A stretch of DNA of 64,000 nucleotides from Alphaproteobacteria bacterium (GCA_040905865.1 JBBDQU010000053.1:1-64000), one strand, 5' to 3'. Shown: positions 1 to 8,518, numbered from the stretch's first letter. Notes: a model not told the origin generated them from the letters alone. Translations and numbers: made by a program.

Positions 1-543
1 ACCCGGCATTCCGCGCCGAAATCCTCGCACGTTAACGATTCATGATTGTACCCTGACGGTCCGGCGCCTGCGGGATAAGCCGGGTAGTCATGACGCTTGC
101 ATATTTCCGGTAAAAAGTTTATATTCCTATACGGGTTTGAAATTGGCGTGCTCAACCGTCCACAGGGACAGGGGGGCGGCGCAGCCGGATCGTTGTTCCG
201 GGCCGAAGCCTGCAGAAGCCGCCGATGCCAGCGACTCGATATTTTCCGGAGAGGCCGGTCCGTGGAAAAGCGGATTCTGCCAGGGTGGAAAGGTTTGCAT
301 CGCCATGGAGAACAGGCTGTCGACAGGAGAAAATGTTAACCGATGTTAAGCGATGTTAAGCGCAGGAAATTTTTTTGGCGTCCGGCATGGCGCTGGCCTA
401 CGCTCCCTCCCGGTGAGTGGCCGGAGGCCTGAAACGCCAAATACAAATAAATGCCAATAGAAAGCCGATCGAGACGATAGTTTTTGCCGGCGTGCCGTAA
501 TGCGCATCGCAGCGAAGACACGTTAACGGAGAAAGGGACAGTC
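1..543. other. Leading non-coding region
   Basis: No convincing gene is seen here. The short open frames in it have no usable ribosome site and low-complexity, Arg-rich translations. The last part (about 520-543) is the leader of the downstream dehalogenase gene. The only structure I can point to is a 10-base tandem motif near 333-362, listed separately. Confidence 0.5.
333..362. repeat. Short tandem repeat gatgttaagc
   Basis: Three near-identical copies of a 10-base unit (atgttaaccg, atgttaagcg, atgttaagcg) lie head to tail. TTAA therefore recurs exactly every 10 bases, one helical turn. This spacing could suit a DNA-binding protein. It resembles CtrA half-sites (TTAA), but the usual CtrA spacing is TTAA-N7-TTAA and here it is N6. 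Function unknown. Confidence 0.5.
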
Positions 544-1254
544 ATGGCCGCACCGGTAATCAGGGCGCTGATATTCGATGTATTCGGTTCAGTAGTAGAC
601 TGGCGCGCCAGCATCATTCGTGAAGGGCAGGCGGTCGGCAAACGCCATGGGGTCGATACGGACTGGGCGGCCTTTGCCGATGGCTGGCGCGGACTGTACC
701 AGCCGGCGATGGCGCGCGTCCGCAATGGCGAGCGGGATTTCGTGAAACTGGACGTGCTGCATCGGGAAAATCTGGTCGACATGCTGGCGAAGACCGGCAT
801 TACCCAACTGGACGACGCCGCGATTGACGATTTCAATCACGCCTGGCACCGGCTCGACCCCTGGCCGGATTCGGTCGAGGGGCTGACGCGGTTGAAATCG
901 AAGTACATCATCGCGACCCAGTCCAACGGGAATGTCGCGCTGATGGTCAATATGGCGAAACATGCGGGTCTGCCCTGGGACACGATCCTGGGCGCGGAGG
1001 TTGTCGGCTATTACAAACCGCAGCCCGAGGCCTATATCCGCGCCTGCGAAATGCTGGACCTGCCGCGCGACCAGGTGATGATGTCCGCGGCGCATAACGA
1101 CGACCTGGCGGCGGCGAAGGCCTGCGGCTTGCGGACGGCGTTCTTCCCGCGCAAGGACCGGGGTCCGGACCAGACGGCGGGACTGACGCCGGAGCACGAT
1201 TTCGACTATGTGGCCACCGACCTGATCGACCTGGCGCGGCAACTGGGCTGCTGA
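544..1254 (+). CDS. Haloacid dehalogenase, type II (HAD superfamily)
   Basis: A 236-residue cytosolic HAD hydrolase of the L-2-haloacid dehalogenase type. This family removes halide from 2-haloalkanoates through an aspartyl ester, though many members have other small substrates. The nucleophile motif FDVFGS (Asp near residue 12) is at the N-terminus, with Ser where Thr is usual. The SNG motif follows near residue 120, then KPQPEAY with the conserved Lys, and the terminal SAAHNDDLAAAKACG motif carrying the acidic pair. The length matches the family (about 220-240). I chose the ATG at 544 because a GGAGAAAGGG ribosome site sits just upstream; an in-frame start at 484 would add a tail without family similarity. 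The gene stands alone; the next gene begins 79 bases downstream. Confidence 0.85.
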   Translation: MAAPVIRALIFDVFGSVVDWRASIIREGQAVGKRHGVDTDWAAFADGWRGLYQPAMARVRNGERDFVKLDVLHRENLVDMLAKTGITQLDDAAIDDFNHAWHRLDPWPDSVEGLTRLKSKYIIATQSNGNVALMVNMAKHAGLPWDTILGAEVVGYYKPQPEAYIRACEMLDLPRDQVMMSAAHNDDLAAAKACGLRTAFFPRKDRGPDQTAGLTPEHDFDYVATDLIDLARQLGC

Positions 1255-1333
1255 ATACACGCTAATCGTGTTCGATGAACCGCATAATTGTGATATGCTG
1301 CCGGGGTAATACAGCCATTCTGGGAGAAAGCTC

Positions 1334-2182
1334 ATGCGTCTCGGAGTATTTACTGCCGCGGCCGTTATCGGTATCGCGGGGCTGACCGGAACGCCACAGG
1401 CCGCGCCGCAGGTCCTGATGGTCGTGACACCCACCGAAGAACTGCCGCTGACCTGCGAGTCCGGACAATGTACGGCAGAGGTCGCGGCCATCTGCCTGCA
1501 GCCGGACCGGGCCAATCCGGAGCGCGGCAAGGGATACAGCGTCGCCGCCGGGCCCGATGGCCTGACGGGCGCCAAAAGCACCCGCAAGGACGACACAATG
1601 ACCCTGATCGGCGAAACGGCCGGCGGGCGCCAAATCGTCCTGCCGGCCGACCGGTATCTGCGGGTGCTGGCGGAACGCGATCATTACGCGGTCACGCTGA
1701 GCGTCGATGAATCGGTCATGCGTCGCAACGGGCTGGCATCCCTGTCGGTTCGGATCACGGGCAATGTCCTGCTGTTTCCCGATGCGGAACCGCAGGACGA
1801 CAACCCGCAGACCGAGGCGGACCGGAAGATCGCGCAGACGACCCAGCGCGGCGTCGCGGAAAAGATCCTCGGCCAGCGCGGCGATACGCTGGATGGCGCG
1901 AAAGTGGTGCGCACGGCGATCAACGCCCTGCCGCGCAACCGCCATACCACGGAAGGCGAACGCCGCGAGGCCCAGCGCCGCGCCCTGGAGGCCAGGGTAT
2001 CGGCGGAGGCGAAAGCGCATGCGGAAAAAGCCTTCGACGCATGCGGCGGCGTAGCCGACAGCGCCGGCGGCGCCGGTTCAGATGCGCATTACGGCTACCG
2101 GCACTGTCTCGGCGTCATGCATGACGGGCTGATCGACGGGGTGAACCGCGAATACTGGGATGCGCTGAAGGCGGGCAGCTAA
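1334..2182 (+). CDS. Exported protein of unknown function
   Basis: A 282-residue protein with a clear N-terminal signal peptide (short basic start, hydrophobic stretch to about residue 18, then an Ala-rich cleavage region ending near AQA/APQ), so it is probably periplasmic. Two Cys near residues 37 and 43 could form a disulfide. A charged, probably helical Arg/Glu/Ala-rich segment lies around residues 180-235, and further Cys occur near the C-terminus. I do not recognise a family. It starts 79 bases after the dehalogenase and its stop codon overlaps the convergent CoA-transferase gene end by four bases. An AGAAAG ribosome site precedes the ATG. Confidence 0.6.
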   Translation: MRLGVFTAAAVIGIAGLTGTPQAAPQVLMVVTPTEELPLTCESGQCTAEVAAICLQPDRANPERGKGYSVAAGPDGLTGAKSTRKDDTMTLIGETAGGRQIVLPADRYLRVLAERDHYAVTLSVDESVMRRNGLASLSVRITGNVLLFPDAEPQDDNPQTEADRKIAQTTQRGVAEKILGQRGDTLDGAKVVRTAINALPRNRHTTEGERREAQRRALEARVSAEAKAHAEKAFDACGGVADSAGGAGSDAHYGYRHCLGVMHDGLIDGVNREYWDALKAGS

Positions 2183-3402
2183 CCCTTTTCCGGCCCGGCG
2201 ACGATGCCGGCGTCGTGCAGCCGGCCGATCTGGCCGCTGTCGAGGCCGAGTTCGCCGGACAGGATCGCATCCGTATCCGCGCCCAGCCGCGGCGCGGGCT
2301 TCACCGGCGTCCGGGGCGCCGCGCCGAAATCCACCATCGGCCCGGCGGCGATATGCCGGCCGATGCCGGGCTGGTCGATTTCCTGGAACATCGGGTTTTC
2401 CGTCGACAGGCGCGGATCCTCGCCGACGGCCTGCGCGAAGCTTTGATAGGGCCCCCAGCAGGCGCCGACCGCGTTCATGGCCGTGCGGATCTGGTCCAGC
2501 GTCCGGGCGGCGAACCAGGGTTTGAGCAGGGCGGTGATGGTGTCGCGGGCCTCCCAGCGGGCTTCCTCGCGGTCCAGGTCCAGATCGAACAGTTCCGCGA
2601 CCTTGGCCATGCGGGCCGCCAGCCCGGTGGCCTCCAGCAGGGCATGCCAGTGGCGGGTGGTGAAGGCGGTGATCATGACGCGGCGCCCGTCGGCCGTGGC
2701 GAAGTCGCAGCCATAGGTGCCGTAGACCTGGTTGCCGGTCGCGGGGCGGTCGTCGCCATTGATCTGCACCTCGGCGATATAGCCCAGATGGCTCAGCGTC
2801 GAGAAGGCGGCGTCGGACAGCGCATGGGCGATGTACTGGCCCTGTCCTGTATCCCGGCGCATCCGTTCGGCGGCGAGGATCGCGGTCACCGCGCTCAGCC
2901 CGGCGACGACGTCCCAGACCGGCATGACGTGGTTGACCGGGCCGGCATGGCCGGCGGGGCCGGTCACCAGCGGGAAGCCGGCGGCGGCGTTGACGGTATA
3001 GTCGAGCGCGACCGAGCCGTCCCGGTTGCCGGTGATGCCGAGCATGATGAGGTCCTCGCGCCGGGCTTTCAGCCCGTCAAAGGCGAGCCAGCCGCGCGCC
3101 GGCAGGTTGGTGAGGACGATGCCGGCGCCGGGGCCGGGACGGGTCATCAGCGCATGCGCCAGCTCCCGGCCTTCCGGATCGCGGGCGTTGAGCATGATCG
3201 AGCGTTTGCCCTTGTTCAGCCCGGCCCAGTACAGGCTGTTGCCGTCCCGTGTGATCGGCCAGCGCTTGTGGTCGAGCCCGCCGCCGACGGGGTCGATACG
3301 GATCACATCCGCGCCCAGCTGCGCAAGGGTCAGCCCCGCATAGGGGGCGGCGATGAAGGCGGATGCCTCGACAACCCGAAGGCCTTTGATGATGTCGGTC
3401 AT
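2179..3402 (-). CDS. mct: CaiB/BaiF CoA transferase, 2-methylfumaryl-CoA isomerase (Mct)-like
   Basis: A 407-residue class III CoA transferase. The order is the family's: an N-terminal Rossmann half with GLRVVEASAF and LAQLGADVIRIDP, the motif GGLDHKRWP, LNKGKRS, then LDYTVN, and the catalytic Asp in VWDVVAGL (near residue 165). The C-terminus reads RLHDAGIVAGP. From memory this combination (GGGLDxKRWP, LPARGWL, NPMF, QPGIG) is that of mesaconyl-CoA C1-C4 CoA transferase (2-methylfumaryl-CoA isomerase) of the 3-hydroxypropionate bi-cycle, which moves CoA within one molecule. Related genes are also annotated in heterotrophic alphaproteobacteria. No other gene of that cycle is in the window, so the physiological substrate is inference. 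A MarR-like regulator lies just upstream on the same strand, 48 bases away. Confidence 0.8.
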   Translation of the reverse strand: MTDIIKGLRVVEASAFIAAPYAGLTLAQLGADVIRIDPVGGGLDHKRWPITRDGNSLYWAGLNKGKRSIMLNARDPEGRELAHALMTRPGPGAGIVLTNLPARGWLAFDGLKARREDLIMLGITGNRDGSVALDYTVNAAAGFPLVTGPAGHAGPVNHVMPVWDVVAGLSAVTAILAAERMRRDTGQGQYIAHALSDAAFSTLSHLGYIAEVQINGDDRPATGNQVYGTYGCDFATADGRRVMITAFTTRHWHALLEATGLAARMAKVAELFDLDLDREEARWEARDTITALLKPWFAARTLDQIRTAMNAVGACWGPYQSFAQAVGEDPRLSTENPMFQEIDQPGIGRHIAAGPMVDFGAAPRTPVKPAPRLGADTDAILSGELGLDSGQIGRLHDAGIVAGPEKG

Positions 3403-3450
3403 GGCGTCACTTTTGATATGGAGGGAAGATTGCGGCGGGGTGAGCGTGAG

Positions 3451-3861
3451 TCACCGGTCTTCGGGCGGGGGACCGATTTCATCGATTGTCCGGGTTGTCC
3501 GGTGGATGCCGTCGACGGCCTGGTCAAAGAAACAGTCGAGCCGCTGGCGCATGGCGGCCGAAAGCGACAGCAGTTTGGAACGCGCGTCTTCCGGGTTGTC
3601 GGATTCGATGAGGAAGCCCCGTTTCAGGGAGGATTCGACGTATTTGCTGGCCGTGTGGGCGCTCTTGATCGCCTTCATATAGCGCAGCGCATCCGTTTTT
3701 CGGACCGGTTTGTCGGATCGCCAGATTTCTGTCAGCAGATCCCAGTACGCGGCGGAGTAGAAGTCGGTGTCGCCCTGGAATATCTCGACCCAGCATCGAC
3801 CGATGCTGTCCGTCATTTCCAGATACTGCTTGTGTTGCGCGCGCGTGTATTTTGCCGTCAT
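3451..3861 (-). CDS. MarR-like winged-helix regulator
   Basis: A 136-residue small protein. Residues about 50-105 look like the winged helix of the MarR family: a segment around SDKPVRKTDALRYM, then an HTASKYVESSLKRGFL recognition-type helix followed by a wing-like ESDNPEDARSKL and a long C-terminal dimerisation helix. It is probably a DNA-binding regulator. It lies directly upstream of the Mct-like CoA transferase on the same strand, and its promoter side faces the 282-base gap shared with the divergent lipoprotein gene, so it may control either side. Similarity to MarR is by pattern only. It could also be one of the MarR-like proteins without a known ligand. Confidence 0.6.
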   Translation of the reverse strand: MTAKYTRAQHKQYLEMTDSIGRCWVEIFQGDTDFYSAAYWDLLTEIWRSDKPVRKTDALRYMKAIKSAHTASKYVESSLKRGFLIESDNPEDARSKLLSLSAAMRQRLDCFFDQAVDGIHRTTRTIDEIGPPPEDR

Positions 3862-4071
3862 GCCGCCCCTGTCCCGCTACCCGTGTCGTAATAACACCGA
3901 TTCCTGCCTGTTTTGCACCCTTTTCGAAGTACCTTGCATCAAAACCCTCTATCGGAATCCGCCAGTGCCACAAACCGACCGAATTGCGACAGGAATCAGG
4001 AAAAATAACCATCTGTTATCGTTTGAATAAATGATCAGGTCCACAAAAAACAACTCTTTATGCAAAAAAAA

Positions 4072-4100
4072 TTGACGGTAATAATGCATTCAAATACAAT
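4072..4100 (+). promoter_or_regulatory. Sigma70-type promoter for the glycine-zipper lipoprotein gene
   Basis: TTGACG at 4072-4077 and TACAAT at 4095-4100 are separated by exactly 17 bases, one mismatch each from the consensus. The start codon follows at 4144. The surrounding stretch (about 3990-4110) is unusually AT-rich for this window, which fits a strong promoter. Confidence 0.65.
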
Positions 4101-4143
4101 TATCGGATTGCGGCGGACCCGTAACGGCCTTCAGGAGAAGGAC

Positions 4144-4623
4144 ATGTCAATCAATCGAATTTCGAAAGTGGCGCTGGCCTGTGCAATAGTCCTGTCTCTC
4201 GGGGCCTGCCAGACTGCCGGCGGACAGAAGCAGGCTGGCGGAACGCTTCTTGGCGCCGGCCTGGGCGCGCTTGCCGGATCGCAGATCGGTTCCGGGCGCG
4301 GGCAACTTGTTTCGGTTGCCCTCGGCACACTGGGTGGCGCATTCCTGGGAAATTCGGTCGGAAAGTCACTGGACCGGGCGGATCGGGCCTATGCCGGTCA
4401 GGCAGTGCAGTCGGCGCAGTCGGCGCCGATCGGCCAGCCCGTCGTCTGGCACAATCCGGACACCGGCAACCAGGGCAGCGTCGTGGCCGTGCGCGAAGGC
4501 ACCCATACCGCAACCGGCGCCTATTGCCGCGAATACCAGCAGACCGTATCCGTCGGCGGACGGATGGAAGAGGCTTATGGCACGGCGTGCCGCCAACCCG
4601 ATGGCAGCTGGAAAATCCTATAG
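4144..4623 (+). CDS. Glycine-zipper outer-membrane lipoprotein (17 kDa surface-antigen type)
   Basis: A 159-residue lipoprotein. The signal peptide ends in the lipobox LGAC, with the acylated Cys near residue 22. It is followed by a glycine-zipper segment (repeated GxxxG pattern in GAGLGALAGSQIGSGRG and GTLGGAFLGNSVGKSL), typical of small outer-membrane lipoproteins related to rickettsial 17 kDa antigen and SmpA/Lpp0805-like proteins. The C-terminal half carries the family's YCREYQQTVSVGG motif. It probably stabilises the envelope. I placed the start at 4144 because AGGAGAAGG lies immediately before it; the longer frame from 4060 would bury the signal peptide. A near-consensus promoter sits upstream. 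A perfect palindrome follows 50 bases after the stop. Confidence 0.85.
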   Translation: MSINRISKVALACAIVLSLGACQTAGGQKQAGGTLLGAGLGALAGSQIGSGRGQLVSVALGTLGGAFLGNSVGKSLDRADRAYAGQAVQSAQSAPIGQPVVWHNPDTGNQGSVVAVREGTHTATGAYCREYQQTVSVGGRMEEAYGTACRQPDGSWKIL

Positions 4624-4672
4624 ATCAAACACGTGAATCCGGTTTATCTTATTGATAGATATGGCATATTTA

Positions 4673-4712
4673 CAGGTTTGAATGGAACCGCAACCGGTTC
4701 CATTCAAACCTG
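4673..4712. repeat. Perfect 18-bp inverted repeat (palindromic element, copy 1)
   Basis: Two 18-base arms, caggtttgaatggaaccg and its exact reverse complement, are separated by the four bases caac. No T-run follows. A related copy sits at 6571-6608, so this is a repeated element and not just a one-off terminator. Together the two bracket the amidohydrolase gene. It could act as a bidirectional terminator, an operator or a REP-like element. Confidence 0.75.
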
Positions 4713-4825
4713 ATGTGCTATAAGCGCCAATCTGGCTGACAAGGCTGGTGACCTGTCCTCCGGAATGGGGTTAAGATCGATTCCGCCAAGGTGTCTTCGT
4801 GGCAGCCCGTCGGGAGGAAGCGATT

Positions 4826-6550
4826 ATGAGTCTGGATTTGATTATCAGGAATGGCACGGTTATCGATGGCTCCGGCCAGTCGCGGTATCGGGCGGATATC
4901 GGTATCAGGGATGGAAAGATTGTCGAGATCGGTCGTATTCGCGCAGCCGCGGATCGTGTGATCGATGCGGACGGATTGATCGTCGCGCCGGGCTTCATCG
5001 ACGGCCACACCCACATGGATGCGCAGGTCGCCTGGGATCCGCTGGGCAGTTGCTCGTGCTGGCACGGGGTGACCAGTGTGGTGATGGGCAATTGCGGCTT
5101 CGCGCTCGCGCCCTGCCGGGAAAAAGACCGCGAATGGTATGCGAAATGCCTTGAAGCGGTGGAGGATATCCCGGCGGAAGCGGTCATGGCCGGCATCAAC
5201 TGGACCTGGGAGACCTATCCCGAATATCTGCAGATGGTGGACACGGTGCCGAAAGCGCTCAATTACGGCGCCTATATCGGTCATTCGGCGTTGCGCATGT
5301 ATGTCATGGGCGAGCGCGCGATGCATGAAAAAGCGACCGAGGACGACCTGAAGCAGATGACGGCGCGGGTTTCCGAGGCAATCCGCGCCGGCGCGTTCGG
5401 GTTTTCGACATCGCGGGCATCGACCCATTTCGCGCCGGACGGTTCGCCGGTTGCCAGCCGCATCGGCGACTGGAACGAAATCCACCAGCTGACGACGGCG
5501 ATGACGGATCTGAACGCCGGCATCTTCCAGATCGGCCCGGACGTTGCCTCCGGGGAGGCGCAGCGCGCCTGCCTCGACGAATTGCGGCGGGTCGCGTTGG
5601 CAAGCGGCCGGCCGGTCATGTTCGGAACGATATCGACCCGACAGGGCGTCGACCCGAACCCGTGGCAGTATCAGACCCGGTATATCGACGATACGGTTGC
5701 CGCTGGCGGCCGCATGTACGGGCAATCGACGACGCGGTCGATCAACGCGCTGTTCTCGCTGAAATCCTACCTGCCGTTCGATGTCCTGCCGAACTGGGCC
5801 GACGTCCGCTCGCGGCCGATCGACGAACAGAAACAGATGATGCGGGACCCGGAAATCAGGGCACGGCTGGTCGCCGACGAAGCCGGGATGAAGCCGCGCG
5901 ACAGCGAGTTCCAGGGCGGCGGCATGGCGACGACGGATCCGAAGAAGCCGGATTACACCAATCTGTTCGCGATGAAGGATACACGGTGGGAGGATCCCAC
6001 CATCGCCGAACTGTCGCAGGAAAGCGGGAAACATCCGGTCGAGGTTGTCCTGGACCTGATGCTGGCGAACGAGGACCAGATTTTCGTCCAGCCCATCGTG
6101 AACGAACGGCCCGAAGACGTGCTGGGTATGCTGAAACACCCGCGCACCTTGGCGACGTTCTCCGATTCCGGGGCCCATGTATGCCAGGAAATGGGATCGT
6201 CGCTGCAAACGCATATGCTGGCCTACTGGGTTCGGGACAAGCAGGCGTTTACGCTGGAGGAAGCCATCCGCATGATGACCTTCGAGAACGCCTCGGCCTG
6301 GGAAATGCCCAACCGGGGGCTGTTGCGCACGGGATATGCCGCCGATATCGTCATATTCGACGCAGACAACGTCCGGCCGCTCATGCCGACGGTGCAGCGG
6401 GACCTTCCCGGCGGTGCGCGCCGTTTCGTGCAGAAGGCGGACGGTATCGTGGCAACGATCGTTAACGGCGTGGTTGCATTCGAAAACGGCGTCTCCACGG
6501 GACAATTCGCCGGTCAGCTGATGCGCGGACCGCTTGCCGCGGCATCGTGA
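4826..6550 (+). CDS. Amidohydrolase, N-acyl-D-amino-acid deacylase (D-aminoacylase) family
   Basis: A 574-residue metal-dependent amidohydrolase of the D-aminoacylase type, which cleaves N-acyl groups or related cyclic amides in the cytosol. The N-terminal beta-sandwich half (LIIRNGTVIDGSG) is followed by PGFIDGHTHMD with the HxH zinc motif, then GVTSVVMGNCGFALAP with the Cys typical of this family, GHSALR, and FSDSGAHV (metal Asp) near residue 455. The closing sandwich contains GYAADIVIFD. Length fits the family. The start at 4826 has GGGAGGAAG just ahead, whereas the frame could open at 4799. The gene stands alone between two related palindromes, and a CoA-transferase gene follows. The true substrate cannot be read from sequence. 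Confidence 0.85.
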   Translation: MSLDLIIRNGTVIDGSGQSRYRADIGIRDGKIVEIGRIRAAADRVIDADGLIVAPGFIDGHTHMDAQVAWDPLGSCSCWHGVTSVVMGNCGFALAPCREKDREWYAKCLEAVEDIPAEAVMAGINWTWETYPEYLQMVDTVPKALNYGAYIGHSALRMYVMGERAMHEKATEDDLKQMTARVSEAIRAGAFGFSTSRASTHFAPDGSPVASRIGDWNEIHQLTTAMTDLNAGIFQIGPDVASGEAQRACLDELRRVALASGRPVMFGTISTRQGVDPNPWQYQTRYIDDTVAAGGRMYGQSTTRSINALFSLKSYLPFDVLPNWADVRSRPIDEQKQMMRDPEIRARLVADEAGMKPRDSEFQGGGMATTDPKKPDYTNLFAMKDTRWEDPTIAELSQESGKHPVEVVLDLMLANEDQIFVQPIVNERPEDVLGMLKHPRTLATFSDSGAHVCQEMGSSLQTHMLAYWVRDKQAFTLEEAIRMMTFENASAWEMPNRGLLRTGYAADIVIFDADNVRPLMPTVQRDLPGGARRFVQKADGIVATIVNGVVAFENGVSTGQFAGQLMRGPLAAAS

Positions 6551-6570
6551 CGTGAAATTATAGCAACATC

Positions 6571-6608
6571 AGGGTTAGATGGAACCGCAACAGGTTCCAT
6601 CCAACCTT
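6571..6608. repeat. Imperfect inverted repeat (palindromic element, copy 2)
   Basis: The core atggaaccgcaacaggttccat matches the centre of the palindrome at 4673-4712 at all but one base, including the loop start. The outer arms (ggttag / ccaacc) pair with one mismatch. It lies 20 bases after the amidohydrolase stop codon. The shared core and different flanks point to a dispersed repeat family. Confidence 0.65.
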
Positions 6609-6760
6609 GTGAAGCTGGTCTAACAGGGCCGGTCCAGGCGGCATTTACCTCATGCAGGGGCGCGGAGACCGGAAGGCCGGCGGATCGCCGGCGCGGCGTG
6701 CTCTTGGCGGAAGGTCGCCGTTGGATTAGCCTTGCCTTTTCGGTGGACGGAGACTGGGCG

Positions 6761-8176
6761 ATGAACGATATGAGCGGGTCCGAAGCCGGCATGGCCCGGC
6801 AGGCGCTTGGTCAGATACTTGATATTGTCGGCTGGAACCGCATACCGTCCGGACATCTGAAAATTTCCGGTAGCGATCCGATCCTGCCGTCCAATTTCCG
6901 GATTGGAGCGGCAGGGGCGGCGACGATCGGCGCGACGGGGCTGGCCGCGGCGGATCTGTGGGAAATGCGCACCGGGCGCCGGCAGGATGTTTCCATCGAT
7001 GTCCGGACCGCCGCCATGGCGATGCGAAGCCAGTTATACGTGCACATCGTCAACACGCCGAAACCGCCCTCCTGGGATGCGCTCTCCGGCTATTACCGGA
7101 CCCGCGACAGCCGCTGGGTTCAACTGCACTGCAATTTCCCGCACCACCGTGCCGGGGCGATCCGGGTTCTCGGTTGCGCCGACGAACGGGATTCCGCCGC
7201 CGCCGCTGTCGCGAAATGGGACGCGCAGGAACTCGAGGATACATTTGTCGCCGAAGGACTCTGCGCGGTCATGGCCCGCGATAATGCGGAATGGGCGCAG
7301 CATCCCCAGGGGGAGGTTGTGGCCGGGCTGCCGCTGCTTGAGGTAATCAGGATCGGCGACAGTGACCCGGAGCCATTGGGGCCGGGCGACCGCCCGCTTT
7401 CAGGTATCCGCGCGCTGGACCTGACCCGCGTTCTGGCGGGGCCAACCTGCGGACGCACGCTGGCGGAACATGGCGCCGATGTGATGCGGATCAGCGGCCC
7501 CCATTTGCCGTACCATGCCGGTTCCGTGCTCGATACCGGTCACGGAAAGCTGACGACGTTTCTGGACCTGCGCGATGCCGGCGACATGGCGACCCTGAAA
7601 AAACTTGTTGGCGAAAGTGATATCTTTACCCAGGCCTACCGTCCGGGTTCGCTGAACGCGCGCGGCCTGTCACCCGAGGAGCTTGCCGAATTGCGGCCGG
7701 GAATCATTTACGTGTCCCTGTGCGCCTATGGCCATGAGGGCCCCTGGCACGCGCGGCGCGGCTACGACACGCTGGTGCAAACCGCAACCGGCATCGCACT
7801 GGAAGAAGGCGACGGCGGGCCGCCGCGGCACACGCCGGTCTCGCTACTGGACTACGCGACCGGATATCTGGCTGCCTTCGGTGCCATGACGGCATTGTCG
7901 CGGCGCGCGCGCGAAGGAGGCAGTTATCTGGTGCGGTTGTCGCTGTGCCAGACGGCGCACTGGTTCAAGGAACTGGGCCGGATCCCGGCATCGGTAAACG
8001 CCCGGAATCTGCCGGACCCGGAACTGGCGGATGTTGCGGACCTTACGACCGAATCCGTCGGGCCGTTCGGCCGGGTCGTCCACCTCGCGCCGGCGATCAG
8101 GATGGCGGAAACGCCGGCGCGCTGGGCGCGTCCCGTGTCGCCCATAGGCTGCCACAGCCCGATCTGGCCCGAATGA
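6761..8176 (+). CDS. CaiB/BaiF-type CoA transferase with permuted or duplicated N-terminal part
   Basis: A 471-residue protein. Residues about 210-400 are a canonical class III CoA-transferase core: GIRALDLTRVLAGP, LAEHGADVMRI, LRPGIIYVSLCAYGHEGP, the gyD segment, and the catalytic Asp in LLDYATGYLAA. However, residues 1-200 resemble what normally comes after that core: LWEMRTGRRQDVSIDVRTAAMA, GYYRTRDSRWVQLH, and a stretch ending near WAQHPQGEV. The order therefore looks circularly permuted or partly duplicated. I chose the ATG at 6761, behind a GGACGGAG site, over the in-frame 6698. The gene follows the amidohydrolase on the same strand with a 210-base gap holding a palindrome. Substrate unknown. 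Confidence 0.75.
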   Translation: MNDMSGSEAGMARQALGQILDIVGWNRIPSGHLKISGSDPILPSNFRIGAAGAATIGATGLAAADLWEMRTGRRQDVSIDVRTAAMAMRSQLYVHIVNTPKPPSWDALSGYYRTRDSRWVQLHCNFPHHRAGAIRVLGCADERDSAAAAVAKWDAQELEDTFVAEGLCAVMARDNAEWAQHPQGEVVAGLPLLEVIRIGDSDPEPLGPGDRPLSGIRALDLTRVLAGPTCGRTLAEHGADVMRISGPHLPYHAGSVLDTGHGKLTTFLDLRDAGDMATLKKLVGESDIFTQAYRPGSLNARGLSPEELAELRPGIIYVSLCAYGHEGPWHARRGYDTLVQTATGIALEEGDGGPPRHTPVSLLDYATGYLAAFGAMTALSRRAREGGSYLVRLSLCQTAHWFKELGRIPASVNARNLPDPELADVADLTTESVGPFGRVVHLAPAIRMAETPARWARPVSPIGCHSPIWPE

Positions 8177-8350
8177 GAATCGTCGCCCAGTGTGACACAT
8201 GGTACTGCACCCGTATTTCGGATTGGCATATCGGGCTTGATTGCCGCATTGATAATGCCATCCACAGGGGAGTTACAGGTACTTGATTTGCAATCGCGCC
8301 GGTCACATTTCAACACGCAGATACGCCTGAATATTTGAAAGGATTGGTTA

Positions 8351-8518
8351 ATGCGCATTATTTTCGCGATGTTCGCCGTTCTGATGCTTGCCGGCGCCTG
8401 TGCTTCGGACAATTCATCGAGTATGGCCAGGAACGATCCCGCGGGTCAAATCCATGGCCATGGGATGATAACGGGCGCCAATATTCTCGTCCCGGGGACC
8501 ACGACGACGATTCATTAG
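8351..8518 (+). CDS. Small lipoprotein of 55 residues
   Basis: A short frame that opens with ATG at 8351, ten bases after a GAAAGGA ribosome site, and ends at TAG 8518. The product has a signal-peptide-like start (basic residue, then a hydrophobic run) and a Cys at about residue 17 in MLAGACAS, a plausible but atypical lipobox with Ala at -3. A His/Gly/Thr-rich mature part follows (HGHGMITGAN, TTTTIH). It is too short for family assignment. It may be an envelope lipoprotein linked to the downstream GH-like gene. Confidence 0.5.
   Translation: MRIIFAMFAVLMLAGACASDNSSSMARNDPAGQIHGHGMITGANILVPGTTTTIH

Noticed and set aside
97-349. Small open frames at the left edge
   Set aside because: Arg/Gly-rich translations, no ribosome sites, and overlapping frames that do not resemble proteins.
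333-362. CtrA binding site
   Set aside because: The spacing is TTAA-N6-TTAA, not the canonical N7, and no dedicated gene context supports it.
2215-3891. 558-codon plus-strand frame opposite the Mct-like gene
   Set aside because: Antisense shadow of the CoA-transferase and the MarR-like gene, low-complexity and no family motifs.
4718-6505. 595-codon minus-strand frame opposite the D-aminoacylase gene
   Set aside because: It is the antisense shadow of a clearly coding gene; the translation is Arg/His-rich without motifs or a ribosome site.
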